A DNA stretch of 64,000 nucleotides from Cupriavidus pauculus (GCF_003854935.1 NZ_CP033969.1:2294001-2358000); one strand, 5' to 3'; positions 44,736 through 54,342 are shown, counted from the first letter of the stretch. Numbers and translations are program-made. The notes: generated by a model not told the origin, from the sequence alone.

Positions 44736-47700
44736 ATGTCAGCACAACGCCCCGCAAAGTCCGTTCCGGCCCAGCCCGCCGAGGCTGCCTCTCCGAAGCC
44801 CAGTCAGCATCCCGCCCCCCGCGAGGCGGGCGCTGGCGCGCGGCCGCAGCAGCCACCCGCGGCGGGCCAGCCACCCCGTCCGCCCCGGCCGCCGCGCACC
44901 CCCCGTCCGCCCCGGCCCGAGGGCACCCCGCGCCCGGCCCGGCCGGAAGGCGAGGGTAGCGGTGCCGGCGCCGCCGGGTCCGACCGGCCGGGCCGGCCAC
45001 CCCGGCCGCCGCGCGCGCCGCAGCCGGTGCGGCTGGCCAATCCGCTGCCCGAGATCACGTTTCCCGAAGCACTGCCGGTGTCGGCGCGGCGCGACGAGAT
45101 CGCGCAGGCGCTGCTGGCCAACCAGGTGGTGATCGTCTCGGGCGAGACCGGCTCTGGCAAGACCACGCAGCTACCCAAGATCGCGCTGTCGATCGGCCGT
45201 GGCCCGGCGCGTGCCGACAAGCCCGGCGGCGGCCTGATCGGCCACACCCAGCCGCGCCGCATCGCCGCCACGTCGACGGCCAAGCGCATCGCGCAGGAAC
45301 TGGGCACCCCGATGGGCGAGCACGTGGGCTACCAGGTGCGGTTCAACGACACGATGTCGGCCGGGGCGTCGGTCAAGCTGATGACCGACGGCATCCTGCT
45401 GGCCGAGACGCAGAACGACCCGCTGCTGCGCGCGTACGACACGCTGATCATCGACGAGGCGCACGAGCGCAGTCTGAACATCGACTTTCTGATTGGCTAC
45501 CTGCGGCAGATCCTGCCCCGGCGGCCCGACCTGAAGGTCATCATCACGTCGGCGACGATCGATGCGAAGCGCTTTGCCGAGCATTTCGCGCGCGACGGCA
45601 AGCCCGCGCCGGTGATCGAGGTCAGCGGCCGGCTGTATCCGGTGGAAATCCGTTACCGGCCGATCCAGGAAGACCAGCCGCCCGCAGGCCAGGGCGCCGC
45701 GCCGCGCACCGAGCGCGCCCGCGAGCGCGACCTGTACGACGGCATCGTCGACGCCGTGGACGAACTGTGCCGGCTGGGGCCGGGCGACGTGCTCGTGTTC
45801 CTGCCCGGCGAGCGCGAGATCCGCGAGGCGGCCGAGGCGCTGCGCAAGCATCATCCGCCCCACACCGAGATCCTGCCGCTGTTCGCGCGGCTGTCCGTGC
45901 AGGAGCAGGAGCGCGTGTTCCGGCCGTCGAACGCGCGCCGCATCGTGCTGGCCACCAACGTGGCCGAGACGTCGCTGACGGTGCCCGGCATCCGCTATGT
46001 CGTCGATACCGGGCTGGCGCGCGTCAAGCGCTACTCGTACCGCAACAAGGTGGAACAGCTTCAGGTGGAGTCGATCTCGCAGGCGGCCGCCAACCAGCGC
46101 GCCGGCCGCTGCGGCCGGGTGGCCGACGGCGTCTGCATCCGCCTGTACGAGGAAAGCGATTTCCTGGGCCGCCCGCGCTTCACCGACCCCGAGATCCTGC
46201 GCTCGTCGCTGGCGGCGGTGATCCTGCGCATGAAGGCGCTGCGGCTGACCGACATCGAGGCATTCCCGTTCATCGAGCCGCCGCTGGGCCGGGCCGTGGC
46301 CGATGGCTACCAGCTGCTGCAGGAACTGGGCGCGCTCGACGACGACAACCGGCTGACCGCCATCGGCCGCCAGCTCGCCAAGCTGCCGCTGGACCCGCGC
46401 GTGGCCCGCATGATCCTGGCCGCGCGCGACCAGCATTGCCTGCGCGAGGTGCTGGTCATCGCCAGCGCGCTGTCGGTGCAGGACCCGCGCGAGCGCCCGC
46501 AGGAGGCGCAGGAGGCGGCCGACCAGGCCCATCGCAAGTTCATGGACGAAAAGTCCGAGTTCCTGGGCTGGGTCAGGCTCTGGAAGTGGTTCGAGGAGGC
46601 GGTGGCGCACAAGAAGACCAACCGCCAGTTGCAGGACCAGTGCCGCGCGCACTTCCTGTCCCACGTGCGGCTGCGCGAATGGCGTGACGTCCATTCGCAA
46701 CTGCTGACCACGGTCAGCGAGCAGGGCTGGCGGCTTAACGAGACCGAGCCGACATTCGAGCAGGTGCACAAGGCGCTGCTGACCGGGCTGCTGGGCAACG
46801 TCGGGCTCAAGCTGGACGAGGCCGACGGCAAGGGCCGCGAGTACCTGGGCGCGCGCGGCATCAAGTTCCACCTGTGGCCGGGCTCGCTGATCGCCCGCAA
46901 GGTGGGCCGCTGGATCATCGCCGCCGAACTGGTGGAAACCAGCCGCCTCTACGCCCGCACGCTGGCGCGCGTGGAGCCCGAGTGGGTGGAGCAGGTGGGC
47001 CGCCACCTGCTCAAGGTGAGCTGGAGCGAGCCGCACTGGGAGAAGAAGGCCGGACAGGTGCTGGCGCTGGAGCGCGGCACGCTGTACGGCCTGCCGGTCT
47101 ACCAGAACCGGCGCGTGGACTTCGGGCCGATGAACCCGCAGGAGGCGCGCGAGATCTTCCTGCGCAGCGCGCTGGTGGAGGGCGAATTCGACACGCGGCT
47201 GCCGTTCTTTGCCCACAACCAGCGGCTGGTGCGCGAGATCGAGAACCTGGAGCACAAGTCGCGCCGGCAGGACGTGCTGGTGGACGACGCGCTGATCTAC
47301 GCGTTCTACGACCGCGCCATCCCGGCCGACATCCACAACCAGGTGGCGTTCGAGCAGTGGTACCAGGCCGAATCCGCCCGGGACCGCAAGCTGCTGTACC
47401 TGAACCGCGACGAACTGATGCGGCACGAGGCGGCCGGCATCACGACCGACCTGTTCCCCAAGGTACTGCCGATTGCCGGCATCGACATGGGACTGACGTA
47501 CCACTTCGAGCCGGGCAGCCACCGCGACGGCGTGACGCTGACCGTGCCGCTGTACGCGCTGAACCAGGTGCGGCCCGAGCGCACCGAGTGGCTGGTGCCG
47601 GGCATGATCAAGGAAAAGGTGCACCTGCTGCTGAAGTCCCTGCCGCAGAAGCTGCGCCGCCACTGCGTGCCGCTGCCGGACTACGCGGCCGGGTTTGTCG

Positions 47701-48830
47701 ACCGGCAGCCGTTTGGCGAGGGCGACCTGATCGACGTGCTGATCGCCGATGTCCGCGAGCAGACCGGCACGATGATCCGCCGCGCCGATTTCAAGCTGGA
47801 AACGCTGCCGGTGCACCACGCCATGAACTTCAAGGTGATCGACGAGCACGGTCGCCAGCTGGACATGGGCCGCAACCTGGCCCAGTTGCGCGCCGAACTG
47901 GGCGGGCAGGCCCAGCAGTCGTTCCAGACCATCGCCGCGCGCGACGTGCCGGCCGCCGAGGCCGGGCAGTACGAGAACCTGACGTCGTGGTCGTTCGGCG
48001 AACTGCCGGAACTGCTGGAAATCCGCAAGGGCAGCCAGACGCTGTTCGGCTACCCGGCGCTGGTGGACCGCGGCGACCACTGCGACGTGGAAGTCTTTGA
48101 CGACCCGCAGGAGGCGGCGCGCGTGCACCACGCCGGGCTGCGGCGGCTGTTCGCGCTGCAGTTGCGCGAACAGGTGAAGTTCATCGAGAAGAACATCCCG
48201 AACCTGCAGCAGATGGCGATGCAGTACATGACGCTGGGCACGCAGGAGGAATTGCGCAACCAGATCGTGCTGATGGCGCTGGAGCGCGCGTGCCTGCAGC
48301 CGCCGCTGCCGCGCAACGAGGCCGAGTTCAACGCGCGCAAGGAAGAGGGGCGGGCGCGGCTGTCGCTGCTGGCGCAGGAAATCGCCCGGCTGGTCGGGTC
48401 GATCCTGGCCGAGTTCGCGTCGCTACCGCGCAAGCTGCTGCAGGCCAAGCCGTTCGGCTCGGCCTACCAGGACCTGGAAGGCCAGTTGAGCCGGCTGATG
48501 ACCAAGTCATTCGTGATCGACACGCCATACACCCAGCTTGTGCACTTTCCGCGCTACCTGAAGGGCATGGCGATGCGCGTGGACAAGCTCAAGGGCGACC
48601 CGGCCCGCGACGCCCAGCGCATCCAGGAAATGGCGCCGCTGGTGCAGCAATGGCAACGCGCCGAGAAACAACTCCGCACCCAGGGCCGCGGCGCCGTGGA
48701 CGAACGCATGGACGAATTCCGATGGATGCTGGAAGAACTACGCATCGCGCTGTTCGCCCAGGAACTCAGGACGCCGCAGCCGATGTCGGTGAAGCGGCTG
48801 CAGAAGGTGTGGGAGTCGATGCAGCGGTAG
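44736..48830 (+). CDS. hrpA: ATP-dependent RNA helicase HrpA
   Basis: This 1364-residue DEAH-box helicase has Walker A GETGSGKTTQ near residue 138, the DEAH motif in LIIDEAHERS, TSATI-type motif III, and motif VI QRAGRCGR. A helicase-associated HA2/OB region and the long DUF3418-type C-terminal part follow, as in E. coli HrpA (1300 residues), where the enzyme rescues stalled ribosomes. The first 90 residues are Pro/Arg-rich and low in complexity, so the true start may be downstream; the given ATG is the first possible and lies 9 bases after a TATAAT. It has no operon partner. Confidence 0.96.
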   Translation: MSAQRPAKSVPAQPAEAASPKPSQHPAPREAGAGARPQQPPAAGQPPRPPRPPRTPRPPRPEGTPRPARPEGEGSGAGAAGSDRPGRPPRPPRAPQPVRLANPLPEITFPEALPVSARRDEIAQALLANQVVIVSGETGSGKTTQLPKIALSIGRGPARADKPGGGLIGHTQPRRIAATSTAKRIAQELGTPMGEHVGYQVRFNDTMSAGASVKLMTDGILLAETQNDPLLRAYDTLIIDEAHERSLNIDFLIGYLRQILPRRPDLKVIITSATIDAKRFAEHFARDGKPAPVIEVSGRLYPVEIRYRPIQEDQPPAGQGAAPRTERARERDLYDGIVDAVDELCRLGPGDVLVFLPGEREIREAAEALRKHHPPHTEILPLFARLSVQEQERVFRPSNARRIVLATNVAETSLTVPGIRYVVDTGLARVKRYSYRNKVEQLQVESISQAAANQRAGRCGRVADGVCIRLYEESDFLGRPRFTDPEILRSSLAAVILRMKALRLTDIEAFPFIEPPLGRAVADGYQLLQELGALDDDNRLTAIGRQLAKLPLDPRVARMILAARDQHCLREVLVIASALSVQDPRERPQEAQEAADQAHRKFMDEKSEFLGWVRLWKWFEEAVAHKKTNRQLQDQCRAHFLSHVRLREWRDVHSQLLTTVSEQGWRLNETEPTFEQVHKALLTGLLGNVGLKLDEADGKGREYLGARGIKFHLWPGSLIARKVGRWIIAAELVETSRLYARTLARVEPEWVEQVGRHLLKVSWSEPHWEKKAGQVLALERGTLYGLPVYQNRRVDFGPMNPQEAREIFLRSALVEGEFDTRLPFFAHNQRLVREIENLEHKSRRQDVLVDDALIYAFYDRAIPADIHNQVAFEQWYQAESARDRKLLYLNRDELMRHEAAGITTDLFPKVLPIAGIDMGLTYHFEPGSHRDGVTLTVPLYALNQVRPERTEWLVPGMIKEKVHLLLKSLPQKLRRHCVPLPDYAAGFVDRQPFGEGDLIDVLIADVREQTGTMIRRADFKLETLPVHHAMNFKVIDEHGRQLDMGRNLAQLRAELGGQAQQSFQTIAARDVPAAEAGQYENLTSWSFGELPELLEIRKGSQTLFGYPALVDRGDHCDVEVFDDPQEAARVHHAGLRRLFALQLREQVKFIEKNIPNLQQMAMQYMTLGTQEELRNQIVLMALERACLQPPLPRNEAEFNARKEEGRARLSLLAQEIARLVGSILAEFASLPRKLLQAKPFGSAYQDLEGQLSRLMTKSFVIDTPYTQLVHFPRYLKGMAMRVDKLKGDPARDAQRIQEMAPLVQQWQRAEKQLRTQGRGAVDERMDEFRWMLEELRIALFAQELRTPQPMSVKRLQKVWESMQR

Positions 48831-48860
48831 GGGGCAGGGTCAAGTCGCGTCCCTGGGGGT

Positions 48861-48989
48861 GCTCCCCTCTCCCGCCTGCGGAAGAGGGGTTGGGGGTGAG
48901 GGCCAGCGGTTCTCATTACGACAAGTCGCAATTTGCACCTCAACACCCTCACCCCCGGCCCCTCTCCCGCGAGCGCGGGAGAGGGGAGC
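48861..48989. repeat. Inverted pair of REP-like elements
   Basis: Arm 1 (48861-48903) and arm 2 (48945-48989) are about 43 bases each and are reverse complements of one another with a few differences; 41 bases separate them. Each arm is itself a hairpin built on CTCCCCTCTCCCGC and its complement. Such CTCTCCC/GGGAGAG elements with a CCCTCACCCC tail are common between genes in beta- and gamma-proteobacterial genomes. It follows the hrpA stop by 30 bases and may end its transcript. The rest of the 48831-49126 gap shows a TAGAAT -10-like site at 49082-49087 and nothing else clear. Confidence 0.75.
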
Positions 48990-49126
48990 CAACCGTTGGT
49001 AACCCACCGCCCACATGTATCCAAATGTAAGTAACCCTTAAGATTCCCTCCATATCGTCATCGAAACGCATGGCCGAAACGTTAGAATGCGCGATTCGCC
49101 TTGTTTCCCACGGATTTTTCGGTCTT

Positions 49127-50107
49127 ATGCTCGCGTTGCGTCGTGTCGTAACAGTTGCGGTTGGCGTGTTGGCGCTGGCCTTGGTGTCCGCGCCGGCTCA
49201 CGCGGAAGTGGTCACGATCCTCAATTCGGGTGACGCAAGCGTCACGCTGATCGACAAGGATACGCAGAAGGTGCTCGAAACCTTCCCGGTGGGCAAAGAG
49301 CCGCACCACCTGATTGCCACGCCGGACGAGAAGTCGCTGATCGTGGCCAACGCGGTTGGCAACGACCTCGTGTTCCTGGACCCGGTGACCGGCAAGGTGC
49401 AGCAGCGCGTGCCGAACGTCGACGACCCCTACCAGATCGGATTTTCGCCAGACAACAAGTGGTTCGTGGCCACCGGCAACCGGCTGGACCGCGTGGACGT
49501 GTACCGCTGGGACGGTCATCAGCTCAAGATGGCCAAGCAGTTCTCGCTGCCCAAGACGCCCAGCCACATCGCGTTCACGGCCGACAGCAAGATCGCCTTC
49601 ATCACGCTGCAGGATTCCAACCAGATCGCCGCCATCGACCTCGTCACGATGAACGTGATGTGGATCATGGAAGCGGGCTCGGCGCCGGCCGGCATCTGGG
49701 TCACGCCGGACCAGAAATATCTGCTCGTCGGCATGACCGGCGCGGACTACGTGGCCGTGATCGACTGGCGCACGCGCACCGTGGTCAAGCAGATCCAGAC
49801 CGGCAAGGGCGCCCACAACTTCCGGGCCGTGGGCGACAGGCGCCACCTGTTCCTGACCAACCGCGTGTCCGGGTCGATCAGCATCATCGACCAGCAGACG
49901 CTGTCGAAGGTGGGCGACATCACGGGCCTGCTGCCCGGCCCCGACGACATGGAACTGACCGCCGACGGCAAGACGCTCTGGGTGACGTTCCGCTGGGCGC
50001 GCTCGGTGGGGCTGATCGACGTGGCGAGCCGCAAGCTGGTGAAGACGATCCGCGTGGGCAAGTCGCCGCACGGCATCTATTTCAAGACCCGGGCTCCGCT
50101 CTACTGA
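49127..50107 (+). CDS. Periplasmic beta-propeller (YVTN/YncE family) protein
   Basis: This 326-residue protein has a Sec signal peptide (MLALRRVVTVAVGVLALAL, cut likely after APAHA) and repeated 40-residue blades with the YVTN-like pattern of VTLIDKDTQKVLETFPVGKEP and later IIDQQTLSKVGDI, giving a seven-blade propeller. No catalytic residues can be named; similar proteins bind ligands or partners. I chose 49127 as the start because it gives a normal signal peptide; the frame is open to 49070. It is followed after 7 bases by a deacetylase gene, so the two are probably co-transcribed and both act outside the cytoplasm. Confidence 0.85.
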   Translation: MLALRRVVTVAVGVLALALVSAPAHAEVVTILNSGDASVTLIDKDTQKVLETFPVGKEPHHLIATPDEKSLIVANAVGNDLVFLDPVTGKVQQRVPNVDDPYQIGFSPDNKWFVATGNRLDRVDVYRWDGHQLKMAKQFSLPKTPSHIAFTADSKIAFITLQDSNQIAAIDLVTMNVMWIMEAGSAPAGIWVTPDQKYLLVGMTGADYVAVIDWRTRTVVKQIQTGKGAHNFRAVGDRRHLFLTNRVSGSISIIDQQTLSKVGDITGLLPGPDDMELTADGKTLWVTFRWARSVGLIDVASRKLVKTIRVGKSPHGIYFKTRAPLY

Positions 50108-50114
50108 GGACACC

Positions 50115-50927
50115 ATGCGCAGGCTGATTTCGCGCGTTGCGGCGCTGGCGCTGGCCCTGTCCACCGGGATGGCCGGGGCGGCCGGTGCCGGGCAGCCCGC
50201 GGGCGCCTGCCGCGCGGGCACGCTGTACCTGACCTTCGACACCGGCAGCATGAGCCAGGCGGAACTGATCGCCCGGACGCTGCGCCGGCATCACATTCGC
50301 GCCACGTTCTTCCTGGCCAACGAGCCCACCGTCAACAAGGACAGCTCGCTGGACCCGGCCTGGGCGCCGTACTGGAAGGCGCTGGCGGCCGACGGCCACG
50401 CGTTTGGCACCCATACCTTCGACCACGTCTACCTGCGCGGCGTCCGCGACGGCAAGGTGACCATGCGCCCGCAGTTCGGCGCGCACGCCGGCCGGGACAC
50501 GGTCATGGACCAGGCGTCGTTCTGCGCCGAGCTGCGCCGCAGCGCCACGGCGTTCCAGTCGATGACCGGCCAGCCGATGGTGCCGCTGTGGCGCGCGCCC
50601 GGCGGCCGCACCGCGCCGCAGACGCTGGCATGGGCCGAGCAATGCGGCTTCCGGCACGTGGGCTGGGCGCCGGCGGGCTTTCTGGGCGACGAGCTGTCTT
50701 CCGAGAAATTTCCTAACCAGGCGCTGCTGGACCGCGCGCTGCGCGACCTGCGCGATGGCGATATCACGATGGCGCACCTTGGCATCTGGTCGCGCAAGGA
50801 CGCCTGGGCGCCGGCCGTGCTGGAGCCGCTGATTACCGGGCTGGCGCAGAAGGGCTTCTGCTTTGCCACGCTGCGCGACCATCCGCAGTACAAGGCGTGG
50901 ATCGCGCAGCAGGGGGCGGCGCGGTGA
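50115..50927 (+). CDS. Exported NodB-type polysaccharide deacetylase family protein
   Basis: This 270-residue protein has a signal peptide (cut likely near AGAAGAG) and the NodB fold. Motif 1 reads TFDTG where catalytically active family members usually have TFDDG, so the first Asp (base) is kept and the second (metal ligand) is Thr. Motif 2 is GTHTFDH and motif 3 RAPGG. The His pair of motif 2 is in place. It may be a deacetylase with altered metal binding or an inactive relative; substrate unknown. The gene follows the propeller gene by 7 bases with a GAGG ribosome-binding site, and its stop overlaps the next start (TGATG). Confidence 0.85.
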   Translation: MRRLISRVAALALALSTGMAGAAGAGQPAGACRAGTLYLTFDTGSMSQAELIARTLRRHHIRATFFLANEPTVNKDSSLDPAWAPYWKALAADGHAFGTHTFDHVYLRGVRDGKVTMRPQFGAHAGRDTVMDQASFCAELRRSATAFQSMTGQPMVPLWRAPGGRTAPQTLAWAEQCGFRHVGWAPAGFLGDELSSEKFPNQALLDRALRDLRDGDITMAHLGIWSRKDAWAPAVLEPLITGLAQKGFCFATLRDHPQYKAWIAQQGAAR

Positions 50928-51922
50928 TGTGGGACGCCTTCACCAACTGGCTCAACCTCTGGGTCGGCCAGATCGAGGCCACGGTGTTCCAGGACGCCAT
51001 CCTGCCCGTGGTCTACAACCTCGGCTTCGGCGGCTACGCCGAGGACGCCTTCACGGGCACGGAATGGCTGCTGGTGGGCCTGGTCCAGATCGCGGTGATG
51101 GTGCTGATCCTCGGGCCGCTGGAAAAGCTGCGCCCCGTGGAGCCGGTGACCGACCGCAGGGCCATCCGCACCGACATGCTCTATACGGTGATCCACCGGC
51201 TGGGGCTGTTCCGGCTGGCGATGTTCTTCGTGCTGGCGCCGCTGATGGACGGCATCGAGGGCCACCTGCGGCTGCTGGGCTGGCAGCGGATCAACGTCGA
51301 GGACTGGTGGCCGGGCGTGACGTCGGTGCCGCTGGTCAGCTTCTTCGTCTACCTGCTGCTGTTCGACCTGCTCGACTACTGGTACCACCGGCTGTCCCAC
51401 ACCTACCGCTGGTGGTGGAGCCTGCACGCGCTGCACCACAGCCAGCGCCAGATGACGCTCTGGAGCGACAACCGCAACCACCTGCTGGACGATATCCTGC
51501 GCGATGCCGTATTCGCCACGGTGGCGCTGGGCGTGGGCGTGGAGCCGTCGCAGTATGTGCTGCTGGTGGCGCTGTCCCAACTGCTGCAAAGCCTGCAGCA
51601 CGCCAACCTGAAGCTGCACTTTGGCTGGGTGGGCGAGCGGCTGCTGGTGTCGCCGCGCTTTCATCGTACGCACCATGCCGTGGGCCTGGGCCACGAGCAG
51701 GCGGCGGCCGACGGCCGGCCCGTGCGGCTGGGCGGCTGCAACTACGGCGTGATCTTTCCGTGGTGGGACATGCTGTTCCGCACGGCTGTGTTCACCGACG
51801 CCTATTACCCCACCGGCATCCGCGACCAGCTGCCGCCGCCCACGGGCCGCGGCCGCGACTACGGCGCCGGCTTCCTGGCCCAGCAGTGGCTGGGTATCAA
51901 GCGCCTGCTGAGGCTGGGCTGA
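50927..51922 (+). CDS. Sterol desaturase / fatty acid hydroxylase family membrane protein
   Basis: This 331-residue integral membrane protein has the His clusters of the di-iron fatty acid hydroxylase superfamily: HRLSH, HALHH and HRTHH. The substrate is probably a lipid, but which one cannot be told; bacteria rarely make sterols. Start at 50927 was chosen because it overlaps the preceding stop in TGATG, which suggests coupled translation; a longer frame begins at 50897 inside the deacetylase gene. Several hydrophobic segments flank the His motifs. The three-gene run 49127-51922 looks like one operon. Confidence 0.9.
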   Translation: MWDAFTNWLNLWVGQIEATVFQDAILPVVYNLGFGGYAEDAFTGTEWLLVGLVQIAVMVLILGPLEKLRPVEPVTDRRAIRTDMLYTVIHRLGLFRLAMFFVLAPLMDGIEGHLRLLGWQRINVEDWWPGVTSVPLVSFFVYLLLFDLLDYWYHRLSHTYRWWWSLHALHHSQRQMTLWSDNRNHLLDDILRDAVFATVALGVGVEPSQYVLLVALSQLLQSLQHANLKLHFGWVGERLLVSPRFHRTHHAVGLGHEQAAADGRPVRLGGCNYGVIFPWWDMLFRTAVFTDAYYPTGIRDQLPPPTGRGRDYGAGFLAQQWLGIKRLLRLG

Positions 51923-51941
51923 GCGGGGCGCCGCGAGGCTG

Positions 51942-51950
51942 TGCTAGGCT
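51942..51950 (+). promoter_or_regulatory. Possible extended -10 for the EI24 gene
   Basis: TGCTAGGCT resembles an extended -10 (TGnTAnnnT) and lies 35 bases upstream of the ATG at 51986, in a 63-base gap. No -35 is clear. Confidence 0.3.
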
Positions 51951-51985
51951 CTCGTGGCTTTCCTGAACTCCTTCGCGCAAGCTGC

Positions 51986-52861
51986 ATGAACGATATCCTC
52001 CGCTCGTTTGGGCGTGCCGTGGCCGGCCAGTTTCATCCGCGCATGCTGATGCTGACGGTCATCCCCTTTGTCCTGGCCACCGTGCTCTGGGGCGGCCTGA
52101 TCTGGTGGGGCTGGGACCCCATCATGGGCGGCGCCCGCACGCTGCTGGAAGGCTCGGTCTTCACGAGCTGGATCTATTCGATGCTCGACTGGCTGGGCCT
52201 GCAGTCGCTGCGCACCGTGGTGGCGCCGCTGTTCGTGCTGACGCTGGCGATTCCGCTGGTGATCGCGTCGATGCTGGTCTTCATCAGTTTGTTCTCGGTG
52301 CCGGCGGTGGTGCGGCACCTGGAGCGCAGCTATCCGGACCTGCACAAGGCGCACGGCGGCAGCATCGCCGGCAGCGTGTTCCAGGCGCTGGGCAATACGG
52401 TGGTGTTCCTGCTGCTGATCGTGGTGACCATGCCGCTGTGGCTGATTCCGCCATTCTTCGCGCTGATCCCGCCGGTGCTGTGGGGCTGGCTGACCTATCG
52501 CGTGATGACGTACGACGCGCTGTCGGAGCACGCCACGGCCGAGGAGCGCAAGACGCTGATGAAGCGCCACCGCATGCCGCTGCTGATGATCGGCGTGGCC
52601 GTGGGGCTGCTGGGATCGGCGCCGACCTTGCTGTGGGTCTGGTCGGCGGTCATCATCTTCCTGTTTCCGGTGGTGCTGGCCGGCACGCTGTGGCTCTACG
52701 TGCTGATCTTCATCTTCTCGGCGCTCTGGTTCGGCCATTTCTGCCTGCGGGCGCTGGCGGACCTGCGCGCCGAACGCGCGGCCGCGGCGCCGCCACCGCC
52801 GCCCGCGGGCGACGTGATCGACCTGGCGCCGTCGGACGTGCGCCGCATCGGACAACCCTGA
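51986..52861 (+). CDS. EI24-domain (CysZ-like) membrane protein
   Basis: This 291-residue inner-membrane protein has about five or six hydrophobic segments and matches the EI24/CysZ type (FHPRMLMLTVIPFVLATVLW near the start, LWLIPPFFALIPPVLWGWLTYR in the middle). CysZ of enteric bacteria takes up sulphate; for this branch transport of sulphate is only a guess. The start MNDILRSF at 51986 gives a family-like N-terminus; the in-frame stretch upstream overlaps the promoter-like sequence. The CinA-type gene follows after 26 bases and may be co-transcribed. The tail is Ala/Pro-rich. Confidence 0.85.
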   Translation: MNDILRSFGRAVAGQFHPRMLMLTVIPFVLATVLWGGLIWWGWDPIMGGARTLLEGSVFTSWIYSMLDWLGLQSLRTVVAPLFVLTLAIPLVIASMLVFISLFSVPAVVRHLERSYPDLHKAHGGSIAGSVFQALGNTVVFLLLIVVTMPLWLIPPFFALIPPVLWGWLTYRVMTYDALSEHATAEERKTLMKRHRMPLLMIGVAVGLLGSAPTLLWVWSAVIIFLFPVVLAGTLWLYVLIFIFSALWFGHFCLRALADLRAERAAAAPPPPPAGDVIDLAPSDVRRIGQP

Positions 52862-52887
52862 ACATCAAGACAAGCGGAAGGGGCATC

Positions 52888-53688
52888 ATGGGTTTCGGAT
52901 TGATTGTCATCGGCGACGAGATCCTGTCGGGACGCCGCGAGGACAAGCACATGCGCCGTACCATCGAACTGCTGGGCGCGCGCGGGCTGGCGCTGGACTG
53001 GGCCGAGTACGTGGGCGACGAGCGCGGGCGCATTACCGCCACGCTGCGGCGCACGTTTGCCGGCCCGGACGTGGTGTTCTGCACGGGTGGCATCGGCGCC
53101 ACGCCGGACGACCATACGCGCCAGTGCGCGGCCGCCGCGCTGGGCGTGGAACTGGCGCTGCACCCCGAGGCGCGCGAGCAGATTGCGCTGCGCATCGCGG
53201 AATCGGCCAACGGCGATCCGGTCAAGGCCGACCTGAACACGCCCGAGAACCAGCACCGCTTCAAGATGGGCGAATTCCCGGTGGGCTCGCGGATCATCCC
53301 GAACAGCTACAACCGCATTCCGGGCTTCTCGGTGGCCGACCACCATTTCATGCCGGGCTTCCCGGTGATGGCGTGGCCGATGATGGAATGGGTGCTCGAC
53401 CACTACTACACCGACCTGTTCCACCTGGACGCCGAGCAGTCGCGGGCGTTCTACGTGTTCGAGGCGCCGGAGTCGACGCTGACGCCGTTGATGGAGCAGG
53501 TGGAAGCCACGTTCCCGGGCATCCGCGTGTTCAGCCTGCCGTCGGTGGGCGATGTCAGCCGCGGCGACCGCTTTGCGCGGCGCCATATCGACCTGGGCGT
53601 GAAAGGGCCGGCGGACCTGGTTCTGCCGGCGTACGCAATGCTGCTGGACGGCGTGCGCGGCATGGGCTTCGAGATCGTCGAGCAGTAG
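52888..53688 (+). CDS. CinA-type molybdopterin-binding (MoCF) domain protein
   Basis: This 266-residue protein has the MoCF_biosynth fold of the competence/damage-inducible protein CinA, with IVIGDEILSGRREDKH at the N-terminus and the TGGIGATPDDHT loop. It lacks the C-terminal NMN-deamidase domain of full CinA. Related stand-alone proteins are annotated as competence/damage-inducible A; some CinA N-terminal domains act as ADP-ribose pyrophosphatases. An actual role in competence is not supported here. The start at 52888 follows a GGAAGGGG ribosome-binding site. Confidence 0.88.
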   Translation: MGFGLIVIGDEILSGRREDKHMRRTIELLGARGLALDWAEYVGDERGRITATLRRTFAGPDVVFCTGGIGATPDDHTRQCAAAALGVELALHPEAREQIALRIAESANGDPVKADLNTPENQHRFKMGEFPVGSRIIPNSYNRIPGFSVADHHFMPGFPVMAWPMMEWVLDHYYTDLFHLDAEQSRAFYVFEAPESTLTPLMEQVEATFPGIRVFSLPSVGDVSRGDRFARRHIDLGVKGPADLVLPAYAMLLDGVRGMGFEIVEQ

Positions 53689-53725
53689 GGCGCACAGCGC
53701 CCAGGCAAGAACCTTCAGGAACCCA

Positions 53726-54190
53726 TCAGGCCCCGTGCCACGGCAGGCCGCGGAAGCACCAGCCTTCCACGGTCTTGCGATGGTGGGCGTCGTCGCGGGC
53801 GCCTTCGAACCCTTCCAGTACATCCATCGCCAGCGTGTAGCCGGCCTCGGTGGCCACGCGCGCCGCATGCTTGGAGCGGGCGGCGCTGCGGCACAGGAAC
53901 AGCACCGGGGCGTCCTGCGGCACGCGGGCCTTCAGCTCGGCCACGAAATTCGGGTTCTGGGTGCCGCCGGGGTACGTCGACCACTCCACATGGGCAAACT
54001 GCTCGTCCGGCACGGCCACGCCGCCCACCCAGTCCAGCTCCGCCTGCGTGCGCACGTCGACCAGGACGGCGCGCGGGTCGGCCTGCAGCAGGGCGTAGGC
54101 TTCCTGCGGGGTGAGGGCGCCGTAGTAGGCAAGCTGGCCCTGTTGCTGGCGGTCGTGGGCGGCCTGGAGGAGCGTGTCTCGGGTAGTCAT
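53726..54190 (-). CDS. Rhodanese-like sulphurtransferase domain protein
   Basis: This 154-residue cytoplasmic protein is a single rhodanese domain. The active-site loop CRSAARS carries the catalytic Cys, six residues long as in sulphurtransferases, and LVDVRTQAELDWVGG is the usual upstream element. It probably carries sulphur as persulphide, partner unknown. MTTRDTLL at 54190 is preferred as start to the Met six codons earlier. An exact inverted repeat GGCGCTA-TTC-TAGCGCC lies upstream at 54287-54303 and includes a TAGAAT -10-like element on the minus strand. Confidence 0.9.
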   Translation of the reverse strand: MTTRDTLLQAAHDRQQQGQLAYYGALTPQEAYALLQADPRAVLVDVRTQAELDWVGGVAVPDEQFAHVEWSTYPGGTQNPNFVAELKARVPQDAPVLFLCRSAARSKHAARVATEAGYTLAMDVLEGFEGARDDAHHRKTVEGWCFRGLPWHGA

Positions 54191-54342
54191 TGTGTGCGGC
54201 GGAGTCAATAGAAAGCGGGCAAGTCCGGCGTCGGCCCGATGTCATGGCAACAAAGCCCAAATCTTCGCTGGGAACCGGCCGGAATCGGCGCTATTCTAGC
54301 GCCCGGCCGTTGCGAGCGGCCCGAAAAATGACCTGCGTGAAA

